Part shown: positions 1-9,990 of the stretch, piece by piece
How positions within the stretch are numbered: the first letter of the stretch is position 1
Layout: every line of letters begins with the position of its first letter
Assembly (NCBI GenBank): GCA_003427395.1
Contig: BFEA01000390.1
Coordinates: forward strand, 564,050 to 599,819
DNA: 35,770 bases
Direction: 5' to 3'
Source: Chara braunii
Taxonomy: Eukaryota; Streptophyta; Charophyceae; Charales; Characeae
Position numbers and translations under genes: made by a program
The notes under the pieces: model-generated
What the model was told of the DNA's origin: nothing
The model's database searches: none
Seen by the model: the letters and a program-made list of their open reading frames with translations, nothing else

Positions 1-119
1 CGCGGGGAGAGGAAAGCTGGTGTGCGAGAGAGAGTGAGGGGGTACCGTGAGGCTGGGTGCGCGATAGTAAGAAAAAGAGTGGGGAGGCTCGCGAACCGTG
101 GCAGGGACTACGCAGGTGG

Positions 120-540
120 ATTACTATCAACGCGAGCCCAAGAGCGCAGAGAGAGAGAGGGAGAGAGAGAGGATAGCAGCAAGGAGGAGCAGCAGCGAGG
201 AGAGAGATATGCGCTGGCAGAAGAGATCGCGCGGGCCAGAGAGCTGTGCTGGAGCTACCGAAGCTCACGCATGAGACCCAATCGACTGCGCGCGCGGCAA
301 AAAGCCGAAGGTATGTGTGCGGGGGTGTGGGATCGCCAGACACGGGGAGATGCGATCACTCACGAGGAAGCAAAGCAGCGCGCGACGGAGGGAATTGTGA
401 ACAGGTTGTTTATTGGATCGCGTGGAGGAGTAAATCGAATCCCGCCCTTGCGAGATAGAGAGCGGGAGAGCAGGTGAGAGAGGGAGAGAGAGAAAGGGTG
501 AGAGAGAAAGAGGGAAAGAGTGCAGGGGGGGGGATAGGAG
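120..540. repeat. GA-rich purine tract, unit A
   Basis: Long purine-rich stretches of GAGAGA and GGGAGAGA type occur around 150-175 and 455-535, ending in a G run near 526-533. Equivalent tracts lie at about 8740-9140 in unit B and 17590-18160 in unit C. ORFs crossing this region are Arg/Glu-rich low complexity with no recognisable domain. Confidence 0.75.
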
Positions 541-963
541 AGTGCTTGAACCGGCTGTCTCAGAGCACAGGAGTGTGTGTGTTTGGGCGCAGGAGGATAT
601 CCACATTCGCGCCCGCTGGAGGTGCATGAATCTAACCCTCCCTGCCGTCCAGATTTGTGCGCTTTATACTAAGTTAATGTGCATGAGGTACTAGAAAGTG
701 ATCACAGGTGAGAGACGATAGAGAGAGAGATACGAGGGAGAGAGATACGAGGAGAATCCAACTTCTCCATCAGAACAAGGCATTGTGACCTTGCCCCAAT
801 CTAGCATCTTGCGATACCACAGTCGCGGAAACGGGCTTGACAGAAGCAACGAGAAAAGAAGATTGTTTGCAGTCATCTAATTAGTGACGCGCGTGATTCG
901 ACTAACGAGATATCCGTTGTCCCTATCAACCATTGTGAGGATCCGCAGCCGAAAGACTGAACT

Positions 964-1550
964 GTGCGCGGGCGAACGGAGGCTGATTACAACCGGATTG
1001 GGCTGAGCCTGATCAGAGCAGATGACAACAAACCAGGCCAGATCAGACTTGGACAGAACGGACTGGCTCAGACGAGACCAGACAAGGCCGTACCGAACGA
1101 GAAACAGCTCAAACCAGCTCAGACTAAGTTAGACAGGATCGGACGAGTCAGACCAGTCCTCACCAGACCAAGCCAGACCATATCAAATCAGACCGGACGG
1201 AACCGGACCGGGGCAGACCAGATCAGTCAAGATCAGCCGGTCCAAACCGGATCAGACAAGGCCATACCAGAACTAGACCAGACTGCATCAGACCGGATCA
1301 GACCTGACTGGCAGGCAGACCATACCCGATCAGTCCATATTACACCACACGAGGCCAGACTGCACCAGACCGGATCAGACCAGACTGCCAGACTGGAAGG
1401 CAAACCACAACCGATCGGGCCACATTAGACCAGGCCAGACTGGCAGATCAGACCACACGAGACCAGACTGCACCAGACCGGATCAGACAAGACTGGCAGG
1501 CAGACCATACCCTATCAGGCCAGATTAGACCGGGCCAGAGCAGATCGGAC
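964..1550. repeat. Degenerate CAGAC/CAGAT short-period repeat, unit A
   Basis: Words such as ACCAGACCGGATCAGACC recur in many variants over about 590 bp, with a basic period near 5 bp. All three units carry the tract and its internal order is largely shared. The 154-codon ORF across it is a by-product of the periodic sequence. Function unknown. Confidence 0.8.
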
Positions 1551-2960
1551 CAAGGTGGCGCCTTTCTTACAGCCGGGCGGTTCAGAGCCGGCTCACCGAC
1601 CGGGAAGAAGACGGATCCACCACCGGTATCCCGAGCGAGTGCTGCGAAAGCGCCCGGCCTTTTAAATCACCAGTCTTATTTGCACTAGTGTCGGGGCTGT
1701 TCGTACATGTGCCGGGTCTTTTTACGCATCAAGTCCGTTTCATGGCGAAGCCGCGTTCTGTCGAGACTCGGGTGAACCTTAGAGACTCTTGTTATGGACA
1801 AGACCCCAAGTGCCGGTCGCAATGCAAACTATCATATTATTTGAACTAAGTAAAAACACTCGTTTTGGTCGCTTCTACGATTTGTTTCGTCGTTGGAAGT
1901 TTCCTGCCGTATTTCGCGGTGCTAGCGTGTTTAGGTGATACTAACGAGGTTGATTTCTTGCAGGTTACAGGAGCCCCAACCAGCCCTCTCGTGGGTGACA
2001 GACGAGGCGCGAGGTATAGGGTTGGTCGGCATGCCGGCAGATCACTTCTACCGGTCGACAGTGGTGCCGTTCCCGGGGAAGGCTGCCTTTTGGGACTTTG
2101 GTCCGCCTGTAACCGCGGGGACGTTAGAGGATCAAAAGAGGAGCACGGCTAGAGCGGAGCGGACGACGAGCCACCAGCCAACCAGCGATCGGCATGCCCG
2201 GTGAGACGTCCACTTTTGCAATGCTCGTGATATTCTTGATTCTTGCATTTGGTCCATGTCATGCATTTCTTCCTTTCATCCTTCTTGTGATTGTGATCGA
2301 GCGAGATAATTCTGGTTTTTTTACCCTACCCTTTGGTCAGTCTACCCTGATCTGACTCCAAGAGAGAAAAATTATAAGCAGGGGAAGACCTGGAGGGACT
2401 GAAGGGGAGGGGAGAAGCATCCCGGATTGCAAGGAGTTGGACAGGGGCTAGATAGGCTAGTTGATCCTGATGGATAGCTAGGGGGATTGATTCACTTCAC
2501 GAGTCGGGAAGAGAGACCATGTCTGAGGTGGGCCGAGTAGAGGCATGGACAGGAGTGAGGATGCATGAGCAAGATACCGTCACTTCGTTCGCGTGTGACT
2601 TCGGTCCACCCTGAGACGCATGAGTTGGCCAGCTCGTGTCCAGGTTGCGGCGGAGATGGCAGGCCAGCGATGATGGTACGTTGGACAATCCTCCTTCACG
2701 ACATGAGGGTGGGGAGAGATACGACAGAGGGCGGTTCTTTCCTAGGCCTGTTGACGTCTTGATGGGTTTAGGAGCGTTCGACGGCGGCCTGTCGTGTGGG
2801 TCTATGACCTCACCAGTCGAGAGTGGGTTGCACAAGCATCAGAGAGAATATCGTAACCATTTGTTCGTTGATAAGTTGGATTGACAAATGAGCTGGATGG
2901 GGCGCGAATGGAATCAGGGAAGGAGATACTACGAAAAAGGGGAAAGACCATGAGAGAAAG
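1551..2960. other. Leader region of unit A, no recognised gene
   Basis: This 1.4-kb stretch is well conserved between A and B and, up to 2057, with C. It contains a possible intron 3' end (1939-1963), a T-rich segment near 2310-2330 and purine-rich blocks at 2385-2430. Short ORFs here have no domain I recognise. By position it is the 5' leader of the Gag-like ORF that starts near 2961. Confidence 0.5.
1939..1963 (+). promoter_or_regulatory. Possible intron branch point and 3' splice site, unit A
   Basis: TACTAAC (1939-1945) is followed by TTGATTTCTTGCAG ending at 1963. The branch A to AG spacing is about 19 nt, on the short side but usable. Unit B keeps the pair (TACTGAC at 10376, TTGCAG ending at 10400), while unit C has TACTGGC and TTGAAG, which would not work. 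No matching 5' splice site was identified, so this is only a candidate. Confidence 0.35.
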
Positions 2961-4040
2961 ATGGGGGTGGAGAGTTCTAATGGAGGAGAAAGGTTGACGA
3001 ACGGAGTAGGAGAGACTCGGCGAGAAGGACGATATGAGCCACCATGTGGACCAAGTCCATATACTATGGGATACAGAATCTATATGGTCCTTTATCCTAC
3101 GAACTATCGGATTTCAGTCAGACTCTTTATTTCACTGGGCATCGGGTAACAGAATTCCTGAATGACTGGGAAGTTTATGCCTTGAGAGCAGGATGGACTA
3201 ATCGGGAAGCGATAATTGGATTCATTAATCACACGGATTTCAAACTAGACAAAGATGTCCGTGCCGCTATACCCGAAGATGGGAAGTGGGTAACTTTCAG
3301 AGAACGATTATCTCGAGTCTTTGCTCGCAACGATATCTTGTACTCAGTCGAAGACTTAGTGGTCCTATGAAGGAGAGACGTTAGTGGCCCTTGCAAGACG
3401 CTTTGAGACGACATCTGAACCATTGATAGAAAATGGGTTTCTCGGTGAGATGGAACGATGCGGTCTATTCATAGGGACTCTACCTATCGAGAGAAAAGAG
3501 TCTGTTGTGGAGAACATGCCCACTAAAAGGGTGTCGTTCGCTCAAACAGAGACATTGGGTTTCCAGACTGGGACCGGGTGCCAAAGCTCATCTACTTGGG
3601 GTGTTGGAGAAACTAGGGAAAGAAGTACCCGGAAGTCATTTAGGAAAACAATTCGGTGATGAGGATGGAAGAGAGTTCAAGCCGCCTGACAAAGGTAAAG
3701 TAAGTAGAGATAGAGGGGAACGGAAAGGACGAAACCGCGGCAACTGGAAGAAGAACGACGATAGGGGACTTCAAGATAGGCGTTGGAGAAGTGGAGAAGA
3801 AGAGGAAGAACGAAGGAGATCACATAGGGAAGGATGGGAAACGGTCGAGGAGGTTGAACCCGTAAGGGTTGAACGAGAAAGGATGTGAAGAGAATGAAAA
3901 GTGTCTCACATCGAAGGAGCGCAGAGTCGTTGAAGGTTCTTTTACAACAAGAGCATACGGACAGACGAGAAAAAGGTCATGAGAAAAACGCCGAGCTGAA
4001 TGAGTGGAGAAGGATCAATGTGCAAATGGTGAGAAAGATA
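2961..4040 (+). pseudogene. Gag-like pseudogene, unit A (capsid-type region)
   Basis: Three frames together read like a Ty3/gypsy-type Gag. The segments share the order seen intact in unit B: FLNDWEVYALRAGW, RERLSRVFARNDILYS, RRFETTSEPLIENGF, CGLFIGTLP, MPTKRVSFAQT, then a Lys/Arg/Glu-rich tail with GNWKKNDDRG and RSGEEEEERRR. Breaks against B are a 1-base loss near 3079, a deletion after ILYSVEDL at about 3357 that runs into a stop at 3370, a frame change near 3570 and a 2-base insertion near 3885. No CCHC zinc knuckle is seen. Assignment to Gag rests on the W/R-rich capsid pattern and remembered charophyte Gag sequences, not on a search. Confidence 0.6.
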
Positions 4041-4052
4041 TATCATACAGGC

Positions 4053-5348
4053 CTTCTACGAAGATGAATACTGACATTAAAGCGGGAACAACGCAGGAGG
4101 TGATTCAGGGAGAAATTTGGGTGCCGAGTATCAGGTTTGAGGAGCACCGGTATACAAAGGAGAATGAGGAGGAAGATATACTCTGCCGAGCTTCAACGGA
4201 GACGAATACTAGCATTAAAACGAGGACGGTGGAAGAGCCAGAGCAGGGAGAGTTCTGGGTGTCGAGTGTCCGGTTTCAGGAGGACTCAAACCCGAATGAT
4301 AATGGTTGGGGTTTCGAGTATTCGATTCGAGAGTTGCAGGGAGGATTTTGATGCAGCTCTAATGTGTGTTAAGAAAGTGAGTGAGGAATCAGATGAAAAT
4401 GGAGCCGATAATACTAGCCTTGATATTTAAGTCTCCTCGAGGGGCAAAGGACCGAAGGTTATTCGGGAAACATGGGCAGATCGAACCACAACACTGGATG
4501 TGATACCAATGATTGAAGAATGCGGTGGCTTGAAAAAGACAAGCGATACTCATAGCAAGGGGGCAGGGTATTCGGACACGAGCTATAAGCTTGCCCCAAC
4601 GTTTAAGTTTGCAGAGTCGGACATCAACTATTAGCTGGCTCAACTTTCTGAGACCGTTGAGCCGGACGTCGGCTATGAGGTTACTCAACCGTCTGAGACC
4701 GTTGAGCCGGACGTCGGCTATGAGCTTACTCAGCCGTCTGAGACCGTTGACCCGGACGTCGGCTATGAGCTTACTCAGCCGTCTGACACCGTCGAGCAGG
4801 ACATCGGCGATGAGCTTGCTCAACTGTTTGAGACCGTCGAGTCGGGTGACAACTATGACCTTGTCCAACCGTCTGAGACCGTCAATACATCCGGAAATAA
4901 TGATGGGAATAGTCCTAAGACAACTGCGAAGCAAAATCTGGTTACTATGAAAGATATTGGGGACTTCATAATGGATCAATGCATGGCGGTGAATGTTGAA
5001 GGAGAATTAGATGGGAGCCTTTTGGAAGGGGAAGACTATGGGATTCGACTTCCATCTGACCAAGAAGGCGGAGGAAAAGCCATCGTGGAAGTTAAGTTTA
5101 TTGAGGATGCTGACCCGCTTAGAAGTACGTCAAGAGAATTTAAGGAACTGTCAGAACTCAAGGATGGATTCCAAGTGAAGGAATCCGTTATTAACGACAA
5201 TGAATCGGTCAGGGCTGAAAATTGTGTCGCAGGGTCCGAAATTGTGGTTGAGATGCAAGTTTGGAATGTAGACTTGGGTCTTCGTTTTCTCTTGCTGCTC
5301 ACCCTTATACATGCGTGTGCTCGTACATACTGTAGCTGGTGCTCCTGA
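4053..5348 (+). pseudogene. ORF2, acidic repeat protein, unit A (broken)
   Basis: Reading frames at 4004-4351, 4137-4430 and 4635-5348 join into an acidic protein. Its first part has two related blocks of about 45 residues (ISYRPSTKMNTDIKAGTTQ and ILCRASTETNTSIKTRTVEE, each leading to an S-[IV]-R-F-[EQ]-E motif). The second part has about 5.5 copies of a 15-residue repeat of type ETVEPDVGYELTQPS. Breaks are a frame change near 4300, AAA to TAA at 4428-4430 and an in-frame TAG at 4632-4634. Downstream of the TAG the frame stays open for over 700 nt. I do not recognise the family. Confidence 0.5.
4626..4890. repeat. 45-bp in-frame tandem repeat in ORF2, unit A
   Basis: About 5.5 copies of a 45-bp unit beginning CTGAGACCGTTGAGCC encode a 15-residue acidic repeat. 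Later copies are more diverged. Because 45 is divisible by three, other frames stay open too, including a 196-codon minus-strand ORF that I treat as a shadow. Confidence 0.9.
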
Positions 5349-5552
5349 TGCGGCTCTAGCTTCATGTAGTTAGTCTACGACATTTCCGTAACGAATTGCC
5401 GCTTTGGGTACGGCCTCTATGGTGGTATAAAGGCGGAACTATACTCCGTGGTGGGGAGATGGACCCGTCTAAGTTTGTCGTGTGGGGCTTTTTTGATGAA
5501 ACCTTCCCTTACTCCCTTGATAGTCTCATCGAGTGGATGGAGACGAGATGGG
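5237..5552. other. Segment in unit A absent from unit B
   Basis: About 315 bp lies between a point shared with 14408 and the point where similarity resumes at ACGAAGGCATTCGAG. No target-site duplication or inverted ends were seen at its edges, so a deletion in B is more likely than an insertion in A. Confidence 0.6.
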
Positions 5553-5561
5553 AGGAGGACG

Positions 5562-6143
5562 AAGGCATTCGAGAACGAGGGTGGTGGAACCAAAAAGGGC
5601 AGAAACCTGATATCGAAAGGGGGAGGCGGTCTATCGTCTATTAGACTGAAGAAGTCGATCGGTAAGTACAAAAGGGGGGGTGAATCCCACTTTCACAAGT
5701 GCCGAGACAAACTCGAAGGCCGCTGTAGCTTGGTAACGCTGGAGTGGTTGAGAGAATAAGCGAGGGCTAAAAAGTGGAAAGCTAAAAGAAACGATGGTGG
5801 AAAGAGAGGTACGAAAAGCAAAAGGAAGAAAGAAAATTATGAGAGGAATATGTTTCTTGGGGTTGATCGGGTACGGATTAGGTGTCGGCCGATTAAGTTT
5901 TTCCTTCTCGGCAATCAGACGATACTCCAAGATGGCTCGACGGGGACGTCGAGAATGGGGGGAGTGGGCTGCTGTTTGTGGCCCAAGCCTTACGCCGCCC
6001 TTTACTTCCTTGAGGATAACATTTGGCGAGGACTGAAGTTGGTCAATTTGCCTGACGGGATCGCAATCGACACCAAAGGATACGAGATCAGATTAACGCG
6101 ACAAGAATCGAGACTGAGGCGCGAAGAAGAAGCGGATCCTTGA
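5562..6143 (+). pseudogene. ORF3, basic protein, unit A (one internal stop)
   Basis: One frame reads from the ISKGGGGLSSIRLKKS region through a stop (TAA at 5757-5759, CAA in unit B) to 6143. It contains a strongly basic block (KAKRNDGGKRGTKSKRKK) that resembles a nuclear-localisation or nucleic-acid-binding tail, then a hydrophobic-aromatic part (PYAALYFLEDNIWRGLKL) and ends LRREEEADP. No family is recognised. It lies 3' of ORF2 and 5' of the next TATA box. Confidence 0.4.
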
Positions 6144-6735
6144 GTTCTGGGTAAGCGCCCTTCTTGCGCACGCTATCGAGACCAATCGTTGACAAGACTC
6201 GAAGGAGCGGCTATGAAGGACGGACAGGAACGCTGAGATCAGACTTACCTCGAGTACCGTGGCGATGGGTTGGACAGAGGGAGCTTTCGGTCTTTAAGGC
6301 AGACCCTCAGGGGAGCTAAATGGCACTCGGCACCGAGGCTCATCATGGGGGTAGACTAAAGCAGAGATTGCTGCTCAAGCAGACGTGGGCCTTGGACGTG
6401 TGGGCCTAAGGAAAGGCCTTAAGAGGCCTGCGGACCGGTCGAGGGAAAAGAGGGCCATGAGATTATTAATCCTGGGGTCCGGCTTGCGAGATTTTAAGAG
6501 GCCGGTACCTCTTATGCGGGGACTACGGGAAGGCAGGCCCGACCTAGGTTCGGGGAGAGGCCTGGTACCAGGGCTCTACAAAAGGCCCAGTACCCGACAA
6601 AAGGGCCCCTTTTACTGGAAACCCATCGAGGGCCCAAACAGGCTCGGGCGCAGGTTCGGTACCGGGGCGCTGCAACTTGGCGGCGGCCCCGGAACACACT
6701 AAGGTCGGGACACGTCGGGAATGGGCCCGACAAAG
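6144..6735. other. GC-rich region upstream of the TATA box, unit A (U3-like)
   Basis: After ORF3 there is no coding signal. The region has GGGCCC- and AAGGCC-rich words (GGCCTTAAGAGGCC near 6415, AAAGGGCCCC near 6600) and ends at a TATA box. The same layout is at 15004-15609 in unit B. Position and composition suit the U3 part of an LTR or another promoter region; LTR borders cannot be fixed. Confidence 0.4.
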
Positions 6736-6743
6736 TATATAAG
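6736..6743 (+). promoter_or_regulatory. TATA box, unit A
   Basis: TATATAAG lies in a strongly GC-rich context (GGGCCCGACAAAG before it, CCGAACCGGGCCC after it), which makes it stand out. It is conserved at the same place in unit B. It would start transcription near 6765 and drive the leader and the Gag-like ORF of the following unit. Confidence 0.55.
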
Positions 6744-6982
6744 CCGAACCGGGCCCATAATTTTTTTATTTTTTTTTCAGACGGGCGCACGAAAAGGGGC
6801 ACGAGCTGGCACACGGAGGGTGCTGGCTCAGAAATGCACGGGGGGGTCCGATCTCAGGGGCGTTTGGAACGCTCCGGTCACGGGCGGGCGCGCCAGCGAA
6901 CAGGCACGTCGTGCATCCAAGGGGCATGACCACGCACGCACGAAAGAGGCAATCAGGGGACTAATCGAGACTTCCAAGAGGG

Positions 6983-7002
6983 GAGCACGAACAAGCGTGC
7001 TC
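6983..7002. repeat. Short perfect hairpin, unit A
   Basis: GAGCACG and CGTGCTC arms flank the 6-nt loop AACAAG. A related, less perfect copy (GAGCAC...GTGCTC) is at 7947-7966 with similar flanks (GAGACTT before, GGG-AAGACAA after). Unit B carries both at about 15858 and 16837. It may be a leader RNA hairpin or a paired transcription-factor site. Confidence 0.5.
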
Positions 7003-7670
7003 TTGGGAGAAGACAACAAACCTGGATAGGTTCCTGGAAACTTGCAGGCGCAGACTCTACTCTCACAAAAAGGGGGAATTTTCCCTTTATGGAAGGGAGG
7101 GATCTAATCAGGCAAGTATCTAATCAAGTAAGTAAGATTAAAGAGTGTTACCGAGGCTATCAAATAGGCTCCCAGTGGCGGACGGACCTGTATCATGAAC
7201 GGAGCCTTATTTACTCTGAGAAGTATTTGCACTTCAGTTCGTGCTGCAATTAAAGCATTCCCTAGCGAACCGATCTACAAACGGACGTAGATCAATAGCA
7301 TCGAATCATAGAGGAGAAGAGACTTGCACTGGACACGGGTGCTCTGCTCTACGAAAGATCTACTTTAAGAGCGGGAAGATCCGTGCTACTACGGACAGGT
7401 AGGACTACTATGGAGAATCTCCTCTCTCTAGACGAGGAGACAACGCGTGCAATGGGTTGACAGTGCATGGGAGATAGAGAGAGCGAGCGACTGCAAATGA
7501 GCACCAAGGAGATCACGTTAATCGGCGAGAGAGAAAGTGCAAACGAGCGCAGGAGAATGACTCGCGAGAGAGGGAGCTTGCCAGCTTGCTGAAGAAGATT
7601 GTACGGGGGGAGATGAGACTCCACACGCACGAAGACATCAGCGAGCGTACGGGGGAGAAACCCGTGTACG

Positions 7671-7858
7671 GGGAGCGCACGGAGCTGGACAAGCGTGCTC
7701 GCTCACGAAGCAACGGGAACTGGGGACTGGCGCACGCGCTAGTGTACGTAAGGGAGAACCAAGGGGGAGCGCACGGAGCTGGACAAGCGTGCTCGCTCAC
7801 GAAGCAGCGACAACTGGGGACTGGCGCACGCCCTAGTGTACGTGAGGGAGAACCAAGG
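7671..7858. repeat. 94-bp tandem duplication, unit A
   Basis: GGGAGCGCAC starts at 7671 and again at 7765, and the intervening sequence repeats (GGACAAGCGTGCTCGCTCAC, CTAGTGTACGT, GGGAGAACCAAG). The same 94-bp period is found in unit B at 16560 and 16654, so the duplication predates the array copies. Confidence 0.8.
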
Positions 7859-8224
7859 GGGATCCTCTAGTCGCTGACACGCGCGGGAATCTCGTGCACT
7901 TTGCCCAAGATCTGAGCTTGGTGCAGAGACTTGGGAGAAAGGGGAGGAGCACGAACGAGTGTGCTCTTTTGGGGAAGACAATACGTACCCCCATCATGAA
8001 TGCTTCCTACGAGAAAGGTAGCCGGAACGCAGCCATCGTCTTGTGTGTATCTCATCGGAACGATGACGAGCACACACTTGTGATGAGGGTAGTTGGAAGT
8101 ATATGTAGTGGCACAAGAGAGTGGGCTAAGTCAGCCTTAGGCATAGCTGGCCGAGCAAAGCTAGAGTAGAAGTGATCGCTTTGGGTTTGCTCCGAGATAG
8201 CCCGAATCTGAGGGTGAAGATGGT

Positions 8225-8641
8225 GTGTATACACCTAGACAGCTGGCCGTCAATCAACAGAGAGAAAGGATTGTCCATCGACTGGTCGACAGATTGAAGC
8301 CTTGTTACCATGCGCACATTCCTATTCCAACAGATGTTGTTTGCGGAGTAATGCGTGTTGCTGCGGTACAGGTGGACGTGTTTGTGAATCTCATGCCCGA
8401 CAGCGTACAGGTACGCGACCGTGAATCTCTCACGTGGCTTACTATCCCCATCACCATCGCCGTTCTCATCGCCGCTACAGTGATCACCTTCATCGCCATG
8501 GCCATCTGCTGCGAGAATGGCGAATGGGCTGTGCGAGAGGGAACCGGGCTGCAAAGGCGAACCGAGCAGCGCGGGCGAGAAGAGGACTGTGCGCGGGGAG
8601 AGGAAAGCTGGTGTGCGAGAGAGAGTGAGGGGGTACCGTGA
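8225..8641 (+). CDS. Hypothetical small protein with one hydrophobic segment, unit A
   Basis: This 138-codon ORF has a hydrophobic stretch at about residues 71-95 (WLTIPITIAVLIAATVITF, then IAMAICC) that would make one membrane helix. The N-terminus (residues 1-70) has no domain I recognise and the last 35 residues are Arg/Glu-rich and run into unit B. Unit B has the same region with conservative changes in the helix but a 2-base insertion near 17288 that splits the frame. It could be chance coding in leader sequence; codon-level comparison of more copies would settle it. Confidence 0.3.
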   Translation: MYTPRQLAVNQQRERIVHRLVDRLKPCYHAHIPIPTDVVCGVMRVAAVQVDVFVNLMPDSVQVRDRESLTWLTIPITIAVLIAATVITFIAMAICCENGEWAVREGTGLQRRTEQRGREEDCARGEESWCARESEGVP

Positions 8642-8739
8642 GGCTGGGTGCGCGATAGTAAGAAAAAGAGTGGGGAGGCTCGCGAAACGTGGCAGGGACT
8701 GCGCAGACGGATTAACTATCAACGCGAGCCCAAGAGCGC

Positions 8740-9140
8740 TGAGATGGAGAGAGAGAGAGGGAGAGAGAGAGGATAAAAGTAAGGAGGAGCAGCAGCGTGG
8801 AGAGAGCTACGCGCTGGCAGAAGAGACCACACGGGCCAGAGAGCTGCGCTGGAGCTACCGAAGCTCACTCAGGAGACCCAATCGACTGCGCGCGCTGCAA
8901 AAAGCCGAAGGTATGCATACGGGGGTGCAGGATCGCCAGACACGGGGAGATGTGATCACTCACGAGGAAGCAAAGCAGCGCGCGCCGGAGGGAATCGTGA
9001 ACAGGTTGGGAATTGGATCGTGCGGAGGAATAAATCGAATCCCGCGAGCGCGAGAGAGGGAGAGCGGGAGGGCAGGTGAGAGAGGGAGAGAGAGAAAGGG
9101 TGAGAGAGAAAGAGAAGGAAAGAGTGCAGGGGGGGGGGAT
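8740..9140. repeat. GA-rich purine tract, unit B
   Basis: Counterpart of the unit A tract, with GA runs near 8745-8775 and 9050-9120 and a G9 run near 9130. ORFs across it are low complexity. Confidence 0.75.
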
Positions 9141-9553
9141 AGGAGAGTGCTCTAACCGGTTGTCTCAGAGCGAAGGAGTGCGTGTGTTTGGGCGCAGGAG
9201 GATGTCCACATTCACGCCCGCAAGAGGTGCATGAATCTAGCCCTCCCTGCTGTCCAGATTCGTGCGCTTTATACTAAGTTAACGTGTGTGCGGTACGAGA
9301 AATTGATCACAGGTGAGAGGCGAGAGAGAGAGAGAGATACGAGGGAGAGACATACGAGGAGAATACGACTGCTCCATCAGAACAAGGCATTGTGACCTTG
9401 CCCCTATCTATCATCTTGCGATACCTCAGTCGTGAAAATGGGCTTGGAAGAAACAGCGAGAAAAGAAGATCGTTCGCAGTCATCTAATTAGTGGACTAAC
9501 GAGATATCCGTTCTCCCTATCAACCATTATGCGGATCCGCAGCCGAAAGACTG

Positions 9554-9990
9554 AACTGTGCGTGGGCGAACGGAGGCTGCTTACAACCGGATTGGAATGA
9601 GCCTTATCAAAGCAGATCACAACAAACCAGGCCGGATCAGACAAGACCCGACAAGGCCGTACCGAACCAGAACAACTCAAACCAGCTTAGACTAAGTTAG
9701 ACGGGATCGGACAGCGTCAAACCAGTCCTCACCAGACCAAGCCAGACCATATCAGATCAGACCAGACGGAACCAGACCGGGGCAGACCAGATCAGACAAG
9801 ATTAGCCGGTCCAGACCAAATGAGACAAGGCCATACCAGAACTAAACCAAATTGCATCAGGTCGGAACAAACCGGACTGAGCAGGATCAGAATGCATGAG
9901 ACCAGACGCACCAGACCGGATCAGACCAGACTGGCTGGCAGACCATACCAGATCGGGCCGGATTAGACCGGGCCAGAGCAGATCGGACCA
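9554..9990. repeat. Degenerate CAGAC/CAGAT repeat, unit B
   Basis: Same repeat class as 964-1550, somewhat shorter; words such as CCAGACCAGATCAGAC recur. Confidence 0.8.

Larger units (their letters stand above)
1..8591 (+). repeat. Tandem array unit A of a gag-bearing long repeat
   Basis: The first bases of the window recur almost unchanged from 8592, and unit order stays collinear with unit B to the end of this unit. The 8.59-kb unit holds, in window phase, a GA-rich tract, a CAGAC-type repeat, a leader, a Gag-like pseudogene, ORF2, ORF3, a TATA box, small palindromes, a 94-bp tandem repeat and a small ORF with a hydrophobic segment. No RT, integrase or protease motif was found in it. The starting point of the unit is arbitrary because the array runs off the left edge. 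A non-autonomous LTR-type element (LARD or TR-GAG-like) arrayed in tandem is my inference; separate LTRs or target-site duplications are not visible. Confidence 0.9.

Noticed and set aside
964-1428. 154-codon ORF over the CAGAC repeat
   Set aside because: Low-complexity by-product of a short-period repeat; it is not kept as one ORF in units B and C.
1553-1562. TGGCGCC as a primer binding site for the array element
   Set aside because: Only 7 bases fit the start of a tRNA-Lys-type site, the rest does not match, and no LTR end lies next to it.
4389-4979. 196-codon minus-strand ORF, repeated at 13561-14151
   Set aside because: It lies opposite the 45-bp in-frame repeat of ORF2; a period divisible by three keeps all frames open. 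The plus frame joins a longer acidic protein, so I take the minus frame as a shadow.
8126-8722. 198-codon minus-strand ORF across the A/B junction
   Set aside because: Its composition changes with the underlying GA-rich and leader sequence. The plus-strand hydrophobic-segment ORF explains the region at least as well, and it is not maintained in unit B.
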